Shown here piece after piece: positions 17,487-27,017 of a DNA stretch of 38,345 bases. Numbering within the stretch: the stretch's first letter is position 1; each line of letters starts with the position of its first letter. A program made the position numbers and the translations under genes. The stretch lies in the NCBI GenBank assembly GCA_900315745.1, contig ONAG01000038.1, forward strand, positions 1-38,345, read 5' to 3'. The notes under the pieces were generated by a model that worked only from the letters and a program-made list of their open reading frames with translations, ran no database searches and was not told the DNA's origin. The DNA comes from an uncultured Prevotellaceae bacterium (GTDB lineage Bacteria > Bacteroidota > Bacteroidia > Bacteroidales > Bacteroidaceae).

Positions 17487-20400
17487 ATGGATTTGTACAA
17501 AGATGTAGAAAAAGCCATTCGCCAGCATGAAGTAAGTGTTCGTGTCGATGGCGGCATTCAGGAACATGACGTCCGTGACGCAATTCGTTGGGTCATGCGG
17601 TGCAACCCGGACATATTCTGGTTCGTGCATCAATATAGATACGACAGAGAGAACAAGACAGTGTCGCTTAGATACCAGTTCTCAAAGGAGAGGACCGCAC
17701 TTGTTCAAAAAAGTATTGACGACGTCGTTGAGAATGATTTTCAGATTGACCATGTACGTTCACTCAACACGCTCGAGCAAGTGACGTATGTATACAAGTG
17801 GCTTCTGGCATATTGCAATTACAATGTCAATTCTGCCTACAACCAAAATATCGACAGCGTTTTCGTACGCAGGAACTCGGTATGTACCGGCTATGCAAAA
17901 GCGGCACAATACCTTTTCAAATTGCTCGGCATAGACTCTCGCCTCGTCTTTGGAAGGCTGAATGGCGACAAGGAAGGAGGAAGGCATTGCTGGAACATTG
18001 TATGTGTAGATGGTACATGTTACCATCTGGATGTATGCTTAGGCGACATTGCCCTCGAGGATATCCTGATGAAGGCTGGTGCAAGAGGTGCATTGCGTCA
18101 TGGTGATTTCAACTATGATTGCTTTTGTGTCTCCACCGAAGAAATTGCCAAGACCCGAAACATAGAGGACGTCGAATCCTTGCCTGCATGCAATGCCTGC
18201 CTTGACAAGGCAACAATCGAGAGGCTGTCCGCGATAACCATTAAGGAGAGGACAAGTGACATAGGGTGCCTGTTGAGCCAAAGCGGCAGCACTGCTGACA
18301 TATACCTATGCTCCAAGAACAAGAATGTCGTGCTGAAGAAATTCCGGAAAGAATACAATGCAATGTGTGTTGAGGAAAACGGATTCATGAAGTCTCTTGT
18401 AGGATGCAAGCACGTTCTCCAATCATGCGATCCTTATACCGACATAAACAACAGCATCATTGCCGTTGAACAGTCCACGCCGATTGTCGACTTGCTCTGC
18501 AGCCATTATTATCATCCTACATTGCGTGGTGTTCTCATGATGGCAAGGGACATCATAAAGGGATGGCTTGAATGCCATGAGCGTGGTGTTCTCTATCGCG
18601 ACATTCACATCTGCAACATTTTCAAGTCAAACAACGGCATTTACAAATTAGGCGATTTTGGCAGTTGCACTCATGATCTAAATCGGTTGCGAGAGAGGGT
18701 TGGCAGTCCATGGTTCATGTCGCCTGAAACATATGCCAACGGACGATTTGATGAGCGCTCTGCGGTGTATTCAATAACTTCAGTCCTATACTTTGTCCTG
18801 AATGGGTTGCGCCCTCCATTTTGTGATGGCAATAATGATGAGGAAGCGCTACAAATGAGAATGAAGGGCAATACGTTGCCTGTTCCAAAAACGCTCAAGG
18901 CCTTCCCTAAGGATATTGCAGAAGAAACAATGGGACGGCTTATCCTGAAAGGATGCGCTTATCATCCGTCGGAAAGATTCTCGTCAACTGATGAACTCCT
19001 GCATGAAATAGGCGTCTTGTCAAGCAAGCTCAAAGACCAAGATACAGGACTATGGGCTACGCCACAATTACCTGAAGACTTTCTCAAGCATTCTTCACCG
19101 GAAGCATGCATTCAACGTGACAAGCAACATAAGTTTGCTAGTGGAGAGGAGGTTGAGCGAATGGCAGCCACAGCTGCTCCTGATACTGATTTCAGAATTG
19201 ACGTTGATTATGACGCAAGCATTGACAAGAACGGGGATTCTGAAAGCATAGCAGTCCTCGATTCTGAAGAAAGCAATGTGGAACATGACATCTTCGTTGA
19301 TGATGTGGAAAGCCATTGCCAGACAATGCCGCCGTTGCAGGATCCAGATCCAGAGCCGCCTTTGTCGGAGGATGTTGAGCGAGTCGCAGCCACAGCCGCT
19401 CCAAGTTATGATTTCAGAAGTGACGTTGATTATGACGCAAGCATTGACAATGACGGGGATTCTGAAAGCATAGTAGTCCTCGATTCTGAAGAAAGCAATG
19501 TGGAACATGACATCTTCATTGATGATGTGGAAAGCCATTGCCAGACAATGCCGCCGTTGCCGGAAATCAAGACTGCAGATGAAAAACGCTCTACTTTTGC
19601 ACCAAAGCCAAGCCAAAAGGACATAAGCTGCAAACGAGACGTAGTCCCTCCACCTAATGACGGGCTTCACAATCCTGTCTCCAGCTCAACAGGAAACATT
19701 TTTGCTGGCATGAGAAAAGCCATAGGAAGCATCTTCGGCCGCAAAGCGAAACGACCAGAAAAGAAGGATCGGAAAGAGACATGTCAGTTTGATGAAGTCT
19801 ATGGCTCCATATTCGCCCCTGCAGAGACAAGAAGGAAGTCTCACTTGATGGTTCAAGTGTACTTGCACCTACTTGAGGAGACTGAAAAGGTGAAGACATT
19901 GGCAAAAGAGTCTCAAAAGGATGCGGAGAGACGTGACTACATCCCACTGCAATGCAAGCTGAGGAAAGGCGACAAGGTGGACGTCCTCTTAAACATCCAT
20001 GGTGAAACGCTACTGATGTCCGAGAAGAAAAGCGTTGTGTGGCAGGGTTCCTTCACAAAATGCAGCTTTGACTATTTCGTGCCAAAAGACATTGAAGTTG
20101 ATGAGTTGAGTTGCGTGGCATTGCTGACTGTCAATGATATACCTGTTGGCGAGATGAGGTTTGTCACGTGCATCGTGGAAACTCCAAGACAACTGAATAC
20201 TGAGATTGTCGCCCGTAAATACAGCAAGGTTTTCATTTCCTACTCCCATCTGGACGAATTCAAGGTGAAATTCTTGCACGAAGGATTGGAGTTGGGCGGC
20301 ATTCCGCATTTCTTCGACCGCCACTATCTTAAAGCGGGTGATGTGTTTCCACAGGTGATACAGGACTACATAAAATCTGCCGACCTGTTCATTCTCTGCT

Positions 20401-20582
20401 GGTCGGAAAACGCCTCTAAAAGTGAGTATGTAAGGAAGGAAATGACACAAGCCCTCGAACGTGCTTTTCCACAAGTTAAACCGCAACGTGAAGCCAAGCT
20501 CTCAATTTACCCGATGAACATCGAACCTCGTGCAGAACTGCCCATCGACATGAAAGAGCATTATCATTTTGGAGAATTGTAA
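17487..20582 (+). CDS. Transglutaminase-like / Ser-Thr kinase / tandem repeat / TIR protein (1031 aa)
   Basis: Four parts are visible. (1) A transglutaminase-like fold (about 85-190) with Cys133 in SVCTGYA, His167 in GRHCWNIV and Asp182 in YHLDV, the full family triad. (2) A protein kinase (about 255-515): Lys284 in VVLKKF, catalytic Asp372 in YRDIHICN, Asp390 in DFG, and MSPE in the activation segment; the glycine loop is degenerate. (3) Two near-identical acidic repeats (555-692). (4) After a basic linker and an unnamed beta-rich region, a TIR domain (about 910-1031) with FISYSHLDE and Glu985 at the position of the NADase glutamate. No signal peptide, so cytoplasmic. The next gene follows after 2 bases and encodes a second TIR. 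A multi-input switch is likely; the trigger and substrates are unknown. Confidence 0.85.
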   Translation: MDLYKDVEKAIRQHEVSVRVDGGIQEHDVRDAIRWVMRCNPDIFWFVHQYRYDRENKTVSLRYQFSKERTALVQKSIDDVVENDFQIDHVRSLNTLEQVTYVYKWLLAYCNYNVNSAYNQNIDSVFVRRNSVCTGYAKAAQYLFKLLGIDSRLVFGRLNGDKEGGRHCWNIVCVDGTCYHLDVCLGDIALEDILMKAGARGALRHGDFNYDCFCVSTEEIAKTRNIEDVESLPACNACLDKATIERLSAITIKERTSDIGCLLSQSGSTADIYLCSKNKNVVLKKFRKEYNAMCVEENGFMKSLVGCKHVLQSCDPYTDINNSIIAVEQSTPIVDLLCSHYYHPTLRGVLMMARDIIKGWLECHERGVLYRDIHICNIFKSNNGIYKLGDFGSCTHDLNRLRERVGSPWFMSPETYANGRFDERSAVYSITSVLYFVLNGLRPPFCDGNNDEEALQMRMKGNTLPVPKTLKAFPKDIAEETMGRLILKGCAYHPSERFSSTDELLHEIGVLSSKLKDQDTGLWATPQLPEDFLKHSSPEACIQRDKQHKFASGEEVERMAATAAPDTDFRIDVDYDASIDKNGDSESIAVLDSEESNVEHDIFVDDVESHCQTMPPLQDPDPEPPLSEDVERVAATAAPSYDFRSDVDYDASIDNDGDSESIVVLDSEESNVEHDIFIDDVESHCQTMPPLPEIKTADEKRSTFAPKPSQKDISCKRDVVPPPNDGLHNPVSSSTGNIFAGMRKAIGSIFGRKAKRPEKKDRKETCQFDEVYGSIFAPAETRRKSHLMVQVYLHLLEETEKVKTLAKESQKDAERRDYIPLQCKLRKGDKVDVLLNIHGETLLMSEKKSVVWQGSFTKCSFDYFVPKDIEVDELSCVALLTVNDIPVGEMRFVTCIVETPRQLNTEIVARKYSKVFISYSHLDEFKVKFLHEGLELGGIPHFFDRHYLKAGDVFPQVIQDYIKSADLFILCWSENASKSEYVRKEMTQALERAFPQVKPQREAKLSIYPMNIEPRAELPIDMKEHYHFGEL
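19149..19560 (+). repeat. 222-base tandem duplication inside the kinase-TIR gene
   Basis: Copy 1 begins at 19149 and copy 2 at 19371. About 190 bases are nearly identical between copies, and copy 1 carries an extra linker rich in Pro, Asp and Glu. The period is a multiple of three (74 codons), so the reading frame is kept. The high identity at DNA level points to a recent duplication. Confidence 0.9.
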
Positions 20583-20584
20583 AA

Positions 20585-21670
20585 ATGGGACAGAGTAAAG
20601 AATACCACATAAACAACTCGACTGTCAAGATAACCTTCGGCAACATCCTTGACAGCCAGGCAGAAGTGATCGCCAACAGCAGCGGCTCAAAGATGACCAT
20701 GAGCGGTGGCCTGACAAGGGCGATCCGTGAAGCTGGAGGTGAAGTGATCCGTGAGGACGCCCAGACGAAACTGCCTGTAAACATAGGTGACGCCGTGGTC
20801 ACAACAGCTGGACGATTGCGCCAGAAATACATATTCCATTGCATCACCATAGACAAGAGCATCGACCACTCGAACACGCCAGACGGAATCTCTGAGGACG
20901 ACATTCATCAATATGTCATTGGACATTCCATTGACAAATGCTTCCAACTGCTGCAAGCGATGGAATTGACGTCCATAGCATTCCCTGCCATCGGTGCGGG
21001 CGCCGCGGGAATTCCTTTTGAAAAGGTGTCAAGAGTCATGTCTGAATCCATCGCAAGGAACCTGAGAAAGACAAACAAGACCATAGATGTTGACATTTAC
21101 TTGTTCGACAGTCATGACAAGATGGATCCATGGGATTACCTGCCCATGTTCGAACGATTCTCCGCCCAAGAGGCTCTTTCGAAATTGCAGAAAGAGCAAT
21201 CCCTTGATCGATTGAGCCCAGACGAAGCCAATGCCAAGATGACAAGTGAAGCTCTGCCGGACATGGGCAATGACGTGTTCATAAGCTATTCAAGGAAGGA
21301 CATTGATACAGTCAGGCCCATTTACGAACAACTGGACAAGGCCGGGATAAAATGCTGGCTGGACAAGGATGGCATGTACAGCGGCGTTTCATTCAAGAAA
21401 GTCATCGTAGACGCCATCAAGCAATCCAAAGTGTTGCTGTTCATGTCATCCGCAAACTCCAACATGTCGCGCAACGTAATAAGCGAAGTCTCACTTGCTG
21501 TGGAATATGGAAAGAAACTGATGCCTGTCCGCCTGGACATGTCGCCATATTCCGAGAGCATTGAATATGATATAATCAACCATGATTTTGTCATCTACGA
21601 CAGATCACGCATGGAAGACTCGTTCAATGACCTGCTTAAAAAACTGGTCTCCACATTGAAAATGGTTTGA
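20585..21670 (+). CDS. Macrodomain-TIR protein (361 aa)
   Basis: Residues about 12-180 form a macrodomain: EVIANSSGS is the ADP-ribose-binding loop and FPAIGAGAAGIP the second conserved loop. Macrodomains bind or hydrolyse ADP-ribose and its derivatives. Residues about 226-350 form a TIR domain (DVFISYSRKD, then CWLDKDGMYSG), with Glu301 in VISEVSLA at the usual NADase position. The link of an NAD+-cleaving fold to an ADP-ribose-binding fold suggests feedback, product channelling or quenching of the TIR signal. It is encoded 2 bases after the kinase-TIR gene, so the two TIR proteins are cotranscribed. No membrane segment or signal peptide is visible. Confidence 0.88.
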   Translation: MGQSKEYHINNSTVKITFGNILDSQAEVIANSSGSKMTMSGGLTRAIREAGGEVIREDAQTKLPVNIGDAVVTTAGRLRQKYIFHCITIDKSIDHSNTPDGISEDDIHQYVIGHSIDKCFQLLQAMELTSIAFPAIGAGAAGIPFEKVSRVMSESIARNLRKTNKTIDVDIYLFDSHDKMDPWDYLPMFERFSAQEALSKLQKEQSLDRLSPDEANAKMTSEALPDMGNDVFISYSRKDIDTVRPIYEQLDKAGIKCWLDKDGMYSGVSFKKVIVDAIKQSKVLLFMSSANSNMSRNVISEVSLAVEYGKKLMPVRLDMSPYSESIEYDIINHDFVIYDRSRMEDSFNDLLKKLVSTLKMV

Positions 21671-21749
21671 TCATGGACAAAGTGAGATGATTAGCCATAA
21701 TGATGAAGAATGCGGACAGAACTTGCAATTTCAGAAGGCCCGTTACTGG

Positions 21750-21778
21750 TTGTTAGCTGGTCACAAAAAATATCTTTG
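21750..21778 (+). promoter_or_regulatory. Promoter of module D
   Basis: TTG at 21750-21752, an 18-base gap, then TATCTTTG at 21771-21778. Both boxes match the Bacteroidota consensus, and the ATG follows 31 bases later. Confidence 0.75.
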
Positions 21779-21809
21779 ATCAATATAACAGCAAATAAAA
21801 TCTTATAAC

Positions 21810-22295
21810 ATGAAAACAATTGTATTGAACCTAAACGACACCATTGCATCATGCGATACTCTTGTGGTGAAAATGGTGAATGCGAAAGAATCATGCCTGT
21901 CCATGACAAAAGAGACGGAAACAAATTTCAATGACGTTTTGATTGTTGCTTTAATCTGTGCAGTCATCGTTTTTTTAGCATGGTATGGAATAAGCAACTA
22001 TTTCAAGAACAAGAAAGTTGAGCGCGAATGCAAGAATAATATGGATGAAGAAAAAAGGAAGCAAGATGTGGAAGATCAAAAGAACAAACAGTTGTCTGAA
22101 GTGCGAAAGGAACTGATGAACTTCCATAGGGAACTTGCCTTTCCTTATGAAAAGGTAAAGGTTGATAACGAATTAAAATTTGTCAAAAAACCTTATGAAA
22201 AAGAAGGTAGTGAAAAATACATAAAGCACCTTGATGAACTCATTGAAAAATTATCCAATCAGCCAAATCAAGAAAAAGACGACAGCAAACAATGA
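21810..22295 (+). CDS. Small single-pass membrane protein with coiled-coil tail (161 aa)
   Basis: One hydrophobic segment (VLIVALICAVIVFLAWYGI, about 43-61) is followed by a long, highly charged Lys/Glu-rich tail with coiled-coil character. No known family. Its stop overlaps the start of the RCK-RyR channel-like gene as ATGA, so the two are translationally coupled. It is likely an accessory subunit of that membrane protein. It is the first gene of module D, just after the promoter. Confidence 0.75.
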   Translation: MKTIVLNLNDTIASCDTLVVKMVNAKESCLSMTKETETNFNDVLIVALICAVIVFLAWYGISNYFKNKKVERECKNNMDEEKRKQDVEDQKNKQLSEVRKELMNFHRELAFPYEKVKVDNELKFVKKPYEKEGSEKYIKHLDELIEKLSNQPNQEKDDSKQ

Positions 22296-24487
22296 AAACA
22301 AAGAAAAACAAGAGGCTTTGGCTGTGGTTCGACAGGACATTGGCTCATGATTCACTGCGCCAGGTGGTCATCTTGCTGGTGATACTTGCAGCGGCTTTCG
22401 TCGTTTCCATGACACTGCTTGCAATCTTCGGCCAAGATGTTGACAATTATTGCGCCCAAAAAAATATCAGCAAATGGGTCCTGCCATTCTACCTGCTGAT
22501 AGACGCCAATGCCTTCACTTCCATTTATAGCGACAAGCACATAGGTGGCTGGGCAATTTTCACGAGCTGCATAATATACGTGGCAGGTGTCATCATTTTC
22601 ACCGGCATGATCATCTCGGTGATGACCAACATGATCGAACGGCGGGTTGAAGACCATCGCAAGGGGCATCTCCACTACCTTGAATCCGGACACTACATAA
22701 TACTGGGCTTTGATGACATGGTGCCGTCCATCATCACCCATGTCTTCGAAAAGGACAAGGATGCATACGTGCTCGTCCTCAGCTCAGCGGAAACTCCCTT
22801 TGTCAGGGAAAAATTATGCAAGTCGTTCTGCAGAGAGAAGATGAAGCACATAATCATCAATTACGGCCATAGGGTGTCCGCCGAATCATACGAGGACATC
22901 TGCCTGGAATCAGCAGAACAGGTCTATGTCGTGGGAAACCACTCCAAGAAAACACATGATGCAATAAATGTGGAATGCGTGGACAGCATCTGCCGCTATC
23001 TTGGGGATCCCAAGATCAAGCAACGCCCCAACCGCATAACTTGCGTCTTCAAGGACCTGGACACCTACGCCGCCTTCAAGACTTCCGAGATCTTCAAAAG
23101 GGTCAGGGATCTGGGAATGGAGTTCGTGCCATACAATTTCTACACCGGATGGGCAAAGCAGGTGTTTGTGAAAAGGGAATACAAAGACTTCGACAATTAC
23201 GGTGTGAAATACTATTATCCCTGCGTATATGGCAATGGGATAACACCAGATGATGAGAAATACGTTCACCTTGTGTTTGTGGGCACTACAAATTTTGCCG
23301 TCGCCTTCGCAATGGAGGCTGCCCATGTCCTGCACTTCCCAAATGCCGGCAAGCATAAGACACGCATCACGTTCATCGAAAAGAATGCCGACACGGAGAG
23401 GGATGAGTTTATCACCCGATACAGGCATTTCTTTGAAGTTCAATCTTATTACTACTATGACTTGACCAACAATGAAGGGAAAAGCAAAAAACAACAAGGA
23501 ACTGAAGAAGAATGTAAAGAGAAACAAGGACGTAGAGACGAATATGTGCTGTTTACGGGAAGTGACCGTGACTTTCTTGACGTAGAATTTGAATTCATCA
23601 AGGGCGACGTGTTCTCAAAGAATGTCCAGGACAAGCTTAGCGCCTGGGCTGATGAGCATGACAAGAAACAATACCTGTCCATATTCCTTGCCCTGTCAGA
23701 CCAACGTCAAAACTTCGTATTGGGCATGAACATGCCAGACGCGGTGTATGACAAGGAAATACCCCTGTTCATCCGCCAGGATCGTTCGGACAACTTCGTC
23801 ACCAACCTGAGAAATGCCGACAAGAAGGATGACAAGGACAAGCTGCCTTACAATTTTGTCGACAACGGCGTGCTGACAACAGAAAGACGAAACGCCCGCT
23901 ATGCCAACATCTATCCTTTCGGCATGAACGAGACAGCCTATAGTGCTGATGAGCACTCTCTGAATCGGGCCAAGCTCATCAACTATCTCTACGAGACTGC
24001 AAATTACGAAACATACAGGTTTTCCGGGCTTCTGGTCCTGGATGCCATCCCGAATGAAAGGATTTGGAAGGACGCAGAGAACTATTGGAGCGAACTCACC
24101 GTGGCATTGAAATGGTCGAACCTTTACAGTGCCTACACCATCAGGACAAAACTCAGGACACTGCGGGCAATGCGAGGGCTTGACATTGAAGACGCATCAA
24201 GCGACCACCAGCCGCTTTCCGACCACGAAGTGGACGTGTTGGCTGAAGTTGAGCACAACAGGTGGAATGTGGAGAAACTCCTGATGGGTTTCCGCAAGGC
24301 AAGAGAGAGAGAGGACAAATACGCCCATGTGGAATTCGCCGACAAGCTGCAGATGAACAAGAAGCTCTTCATCCATCATGAAATCCGCCCGTTTGAAGAA
24401 TTGGACAACATAAGTGAGCTTGACCGCGAGTTCTCTCGCTACATACCATGGATCATGAAAATGACAGAAACAAATGACAGACCATGA
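22292..24487 (+). CDS. Two-helix RCK membrane protein with C-terminal RyR domain (731 aa)
   Basis: Paralogue of the protein at 5219. Membrane helices at about 24-46 and 87-111 are separated by a loop without a potassium-filter motif. The first RCK-like unit starts at YIILGFDDM (about 125-235) and the second at HLVFVGTTN (about 325-450). The C-terminus has EVEHNRW and KLLMGFRKA, then a PFEELD segment, as in the other divergent RyR domains of the window. The gene end overlaps the sigma-factor start by 14 bases, placing a membrane sensor directly ahead of a transcription regulator. Its role as channel or as non-conducting sensor cannot be decided from sequence. Confidence 0.8.
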   Translation: MKTKKNKRLWLWFDRTLAHDSLRQVVILLVILAAAFVVSMTLLAIFGQDVDNYCAQKNISKWVLPFYLLIDANAFTSIYSDKHIGGWAIFTSCIIYVAGVIIFTGMIISVMTNMIERRVEDHRKGHLHYLESGHYIILGFDDMVPSIITHVFEKDKDAYVLVLSSAETPFVREKLCKSFCREKMKHIIINYGHRVSAESYEDICLESAEQVYVVGNHSKKTHDAINVECVDSICRYLGDPKIKQRPNRITCVFKDLDTYAAFKTSEIFKRVRDLGMEFVPYNFYTGWAKQVFVKREYKDFDNYGVKYYYPCVYGNGITPDDEKYVHLVFVGTTNFAVAFAMEAAHVLHFPNAGKHKTRITFIEKNADTERDEFITRYRHFFEVQSYYYYDLTNNEGKSKKQQGTEEECKEKQGRRDEYVLFTGSDRDFLDVEFEFIKGDVFSKNVQDKLSAWADEHDKKQYLSIFLALSDQRQNFVLGMNMPDAVYDKEIPLFIRQDRSDNFVTNLRNADKKDDKDKLPYNFVDNGVLTTERRNARYANIYPFGMNETAYSADEHSLNRAKLINYLYETANYETYRFSGLLVLDAIPNERIWKDAENYWSELTVALKWSNLYSAYTIRTKLRTLRAMRGLDIEDASSDHQPLSDHEVDVLAEVEHNRWNVEKLLMGFRKAREREDKYAHVEFADKLQMNKKLFIHHEIRPFEELDNISELDREFSRYIPWIMKMTETNDRP

Positions 24488-25031
24488 GATCATAAAAGGA
24501 CTGATTGCAAGGGACAACAAGGTGACGGAGGAGTTTTTCTTCGTCAAGTGCCGTCCGTTGTTCTGCAGCATAATTGGCAAAGTGTTCGACTATGAGGTGG
24601 ACTACGACGAGTTCGTGAACGAGTTGTACATTTATCTCATGGAAAACGATGGCAGCAAGCTGCGGAACTTCAAATACCGCAGCACAGTGTACCAATGGCT
24701 GAAGATCCTGGCCATTAGATTCTTCATCAGCAAACGCGGCCGGATGATAGATGACAGCAGCAAGGAGACTCCTTATGATGGGCGCAACCTTGCAGCCGCG
24801 GCCGATGGAAGGGATATGACAGCGGAAGGAGACCTGGAACGGCTCTTCAACAACATGCCCAACAGAAGGTATGTGCTTGTCATACGCCGACTCATTCTCG
24901 AGAACTGGACGCCGGAGGACCTGGCACAGGAGATGAACATCACTACAGCAAACTTATACAACATCAAGCGGCGCGCAATGGCTCAGTTGACCCGTGCTGC
25001 CCTTAACGACATTAAAGAATATGGCAAATAA
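24474..25031 (+). CDS. ECF-type RNA polymerase sigma factor (185 aa)
   Basis: Region 2 is about 15-95 (FFFVKCRPLF near its start and VYQWLKILAIRFF near its end). Region 4 is about 125-182, a helix-turn-helix with TPEDLAQEMNITTANLYNIKRRA. Length is typical for ECF sigma factors. It overlaps the RyR gene upstream by 14 bases and the downstream anti-sigma-like gene by 11, a coupling common for sigma/anti-sigma pairs. It probably directs RNA polymerase to genes of this island or a stress regulon; no target motif can be inferred here. Confidence 0.88.
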   Translation: MTDHEIIKGLIARDNKVTEEFFFVKCRPLFCSIIGKVFDYEVDYDEFVNELYIYLMENDGSKLRNFKYRSTVYQWLKILAIRFFISKRGRMIDDSSKETPYDGRNLAAAADGRDMTAEGDLERLFNNMPNRRYVLVIRRLILENWTPEDLAQEMNITTANLYNIKRRAMAQLTRAALNDIKEYGK

Positions 25032-25953
25032 AAAACACATATCCGACGAGCTGCTGGCAGCGTTCCTCGATGGGAACACCAATGCATCAGAGACCCTTGA
25101 AGTGCTGAATGCCATTGAAGAAAACCCTGATTTGCGCGAGGTCCTTGACCTGGCGCTGGATCTGGAGGAGGAGGAAAACGGCACATACAACGTCCTGCCG
25201 ATGATGAAGATGGCTGCAGAAAGCGGAAAGAACGTCTGCAGCATATTGTGTGAGGCCTTCGTCCTACACCGAAGAGGAATCACGTTCGATGAAAGGGAGC
25301 TGCTCTCTATGGCACAGGATAATCACTGGCTGAAACCCGAAGGCTCGCCCCTTCATTCCGTAGGACAGCTACTAGCACACCACGACTTGATGGTGACACG
25401 CAAGTATGATGCGACAATGGAGGACATCACCCAGTCCCTTTCCCGTGACAATGACGTCATCGTCGTCGTGGACAAAGAGAAGCTTTACAACATGGAGGAT
25501 GAGGATGACGAGCCAAACCATGCCGTGGTGGTACGCAACGTGAAGGATGGGGTCATAACGCTGTTTGACCCTTCAAGCCAGGATACTGAGGTTACGGCAC
25601 CGCTGGAATGCTTCAAAAAGGCGTGGAAGGAATCCCACAACTACATGGTTCGCGTGCTGCAGTCGATAGAGGATTATGAGCCGCAGCCGATAAACCTCGA
25701 CGAGATACTACTGACAGACGAGCTGCTGGAGCTTAGGGAGGCCATAGCTGAAAATGCCCATGACGTCTGGGCCAACGCACGCATGAATGAGGGGTGGTCG
25801 TACGGGACGAAACGTGACGATGCCGGCAAGAAGCACCCGGACCTCATTCCCTACTCCGCATTGCCGGACAGCGAGAAGGAATATGACCGCAAAATGGCTC
25901 TCGACACTATCAAATTGGTGAAAAAACTTGGTTTTGAAATAGTAAAAAAGTAG
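25021..25953 (+). CDS. Anti-sigma-like / C39-like cysteine peptidase / RyR fusion (310 aa)
   Basis: The ATG at 25021 is chosen because it gives ISDELLAAFLDG, a typical anti-sigma N-terminus, and overlaps the sigma gene by 11 bases; a longer frame from 24994 is less likely. After the N-terminal helices (about 5-50) comes a papain-like C39-type segment with Cys73 in NVCSILC, His167 in NHAVVV and Asp183 in LFDPS, the expected triad. Residues about 236-310 are a canonical RyR domain (AHDVWANARMNEGWSYG, then HPDLIPYSALPDSEKEYD). No membrane helix is visible. The arrangement suggests that ligand binding to RyR controls the peptidase or release of the sigma factor. Anti-sigma function is inferred from position and the N-terminal resemblance. 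Confidence 0.8.
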   Translation: MANKKHISDELLAAFLDGNTNASETLEVLNAIEENPDLREVLDLALDLEEEENGTYNVLPMMKMAAESGKNVCSILCEAFVLHRRGITFDERELLSMAQDNHWLKPEGSPLHSVGQLLAHHDLMVTRKYDATMEDITQSLSRDNDVIVVVDKEKLYNMEDEDDEPNHAVVVRNVKDGVITLFDPSSQDTEVTAPLECFKKAWKESHNYMVRVLQSIEDYEPQPINLDEILLTDELLELREAIAENAHDVWANARMNEGWSYGTKRDDAGKKHPDLIPYSALPDSEKEYDRKMALDTIKLVKKLGFEIVKK

Positions 25954-25959
25954 GAGGCT

Positions 25960-27003
25960 ATGAAGTATGATATATTTATAAGCTACCGTCGTGAAGGTGG
26001 TTATGACACTGCTAAGCATTTAAATGATTTGCTTGTTCGAGACGGATATAAAGTAAGCTTTGACATTGACACTTTAAGAAGTGGTAATTTTGACACCCAA
26101 CTATTAGAGAGAATAGACCAATGTAAAGATTTTATATTGATTGTTGATCAACATGCTTTTGACCGAACCCTTGATCCGAATTTTAATCCTAAGAACGATT
26201 GGTTAAGATGTGAGCTTGCATACGCATTAAAGAAAAGGAAGAACATTATTCCCATCTTTTTGACGGGTGCAAATGGATTCCCCAATAATCTGCCAAGTGA
26301 TGTCGCAGGAGTTACAATGAAAAATGGGCCAGAATATAATAGATATCATTTTAATGCTTTTTATAAGGACTTAAAGAAGAGATTTCTTCAAGCTAACCCA
26401 ACAAGGAAGATATTTAAAATCATTATCTTTTCCATGTTGGGTATAGGATTAGTTATAGGAGGATATTTTTACAGAAATAATTACAATGATAACAGTGTAA
26501 GTGATACATCTCTTGTCGTAAATTCAGATACAATCTCAAATAAAACATACGAACCGACAGTTAACAATTCGAATGAACTATATGACAATAGGAGGCATAT
26601 GGAATATTGTGGAATACCTATGAACACCAATGTTGATTTGTTTACTCAAAAATTAAAGGATAAAGGATATGCTATAACCGAAAAGACTAACGACTGTTAC
26701 CAATTAAGAAGTGACAGTGACACAATATTTGTGGTGTTTGACCAGCAAAACAAGAATATGGTATTAGGTGTAACATTGATGTTGGGTCAATATGGCCTAA
26801 ATGATATTGGGAATCTTGTGATGGGATTTGTGGAAAGTGTCCCAGGAACGTTTGAGGATTTTTATTCTGATGAAGATTATGGGGTGATAAAATTTTCATA
26901 CGGAAAGATGGTAATTGGGGAAAATGGAAATATGGATGGCACTTTAGTTTGTCAATATATAGACAGCATAAACACCGAAGGATATAAATTATGGTATTAT
27001 TAG
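25960..27003 (+). CDS. Membrane-anchored TIR protein (347 aa)
   Basis: An N-terminal TIR domain (about 1-135) opens with YDIFISYRREGGYD and contains RSGNFD. Glu85 in WLRCELAYAL sits at the NADase position. One membrane helix follows (about 146-167, IIIFSMLGIGLVIGG), then a C-terminal domain of about 180 residues that I cannot name, probably outside the cytoplasm. A clear AGGAGG lies 4 bases before the ATG and overlaps the stop of the RyR gene. The gene is AT-richer than its neighbours and is bordered on the right by a decayed copy of the RyR 3' end, which suggests later insertion. Confidence 0.85.
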   Translation: MKYDIFISYRREGGYDTAKHLNDLLVRDGYKVSFDIDTLRSGNFDTQLLERIDQCKDFILIVDQHAFDRTLDPNFNPKNDWLRCELAYALKKRKNIIPIFLTGANGFPNNLPSDVAGVTMKNGPEYNRYHFNAFYKDLKKRFLQANPTRKIFKIIIFSMLGIGLVIGGYFYRNNYNDNSVSDTSLVVNSDTISNKTYEPTVNNSNELYDNRRHMEYCGIPMNTNVDLFTQKLKDKGYAITEKTNDCYQLRSDSDTIFVVFDQQNKNMVLGVTLMLGQYGLNDIGNLVMGFVESVPGTFEDFYSDEDYGVIKFSYGKMVIGENGNMDGTLVCQYIDSINTEGYKLWYY

Positions 27004-27017
27004 TGCAAACACATACA

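Noticed and set aside
19149-19560. CRISPR-like or mobile repeat
   Set aside because: The repeat is a coding, in-frame tandem duplication with a 222-base period; no spacer pattern and no cas genes anywhere in the window.
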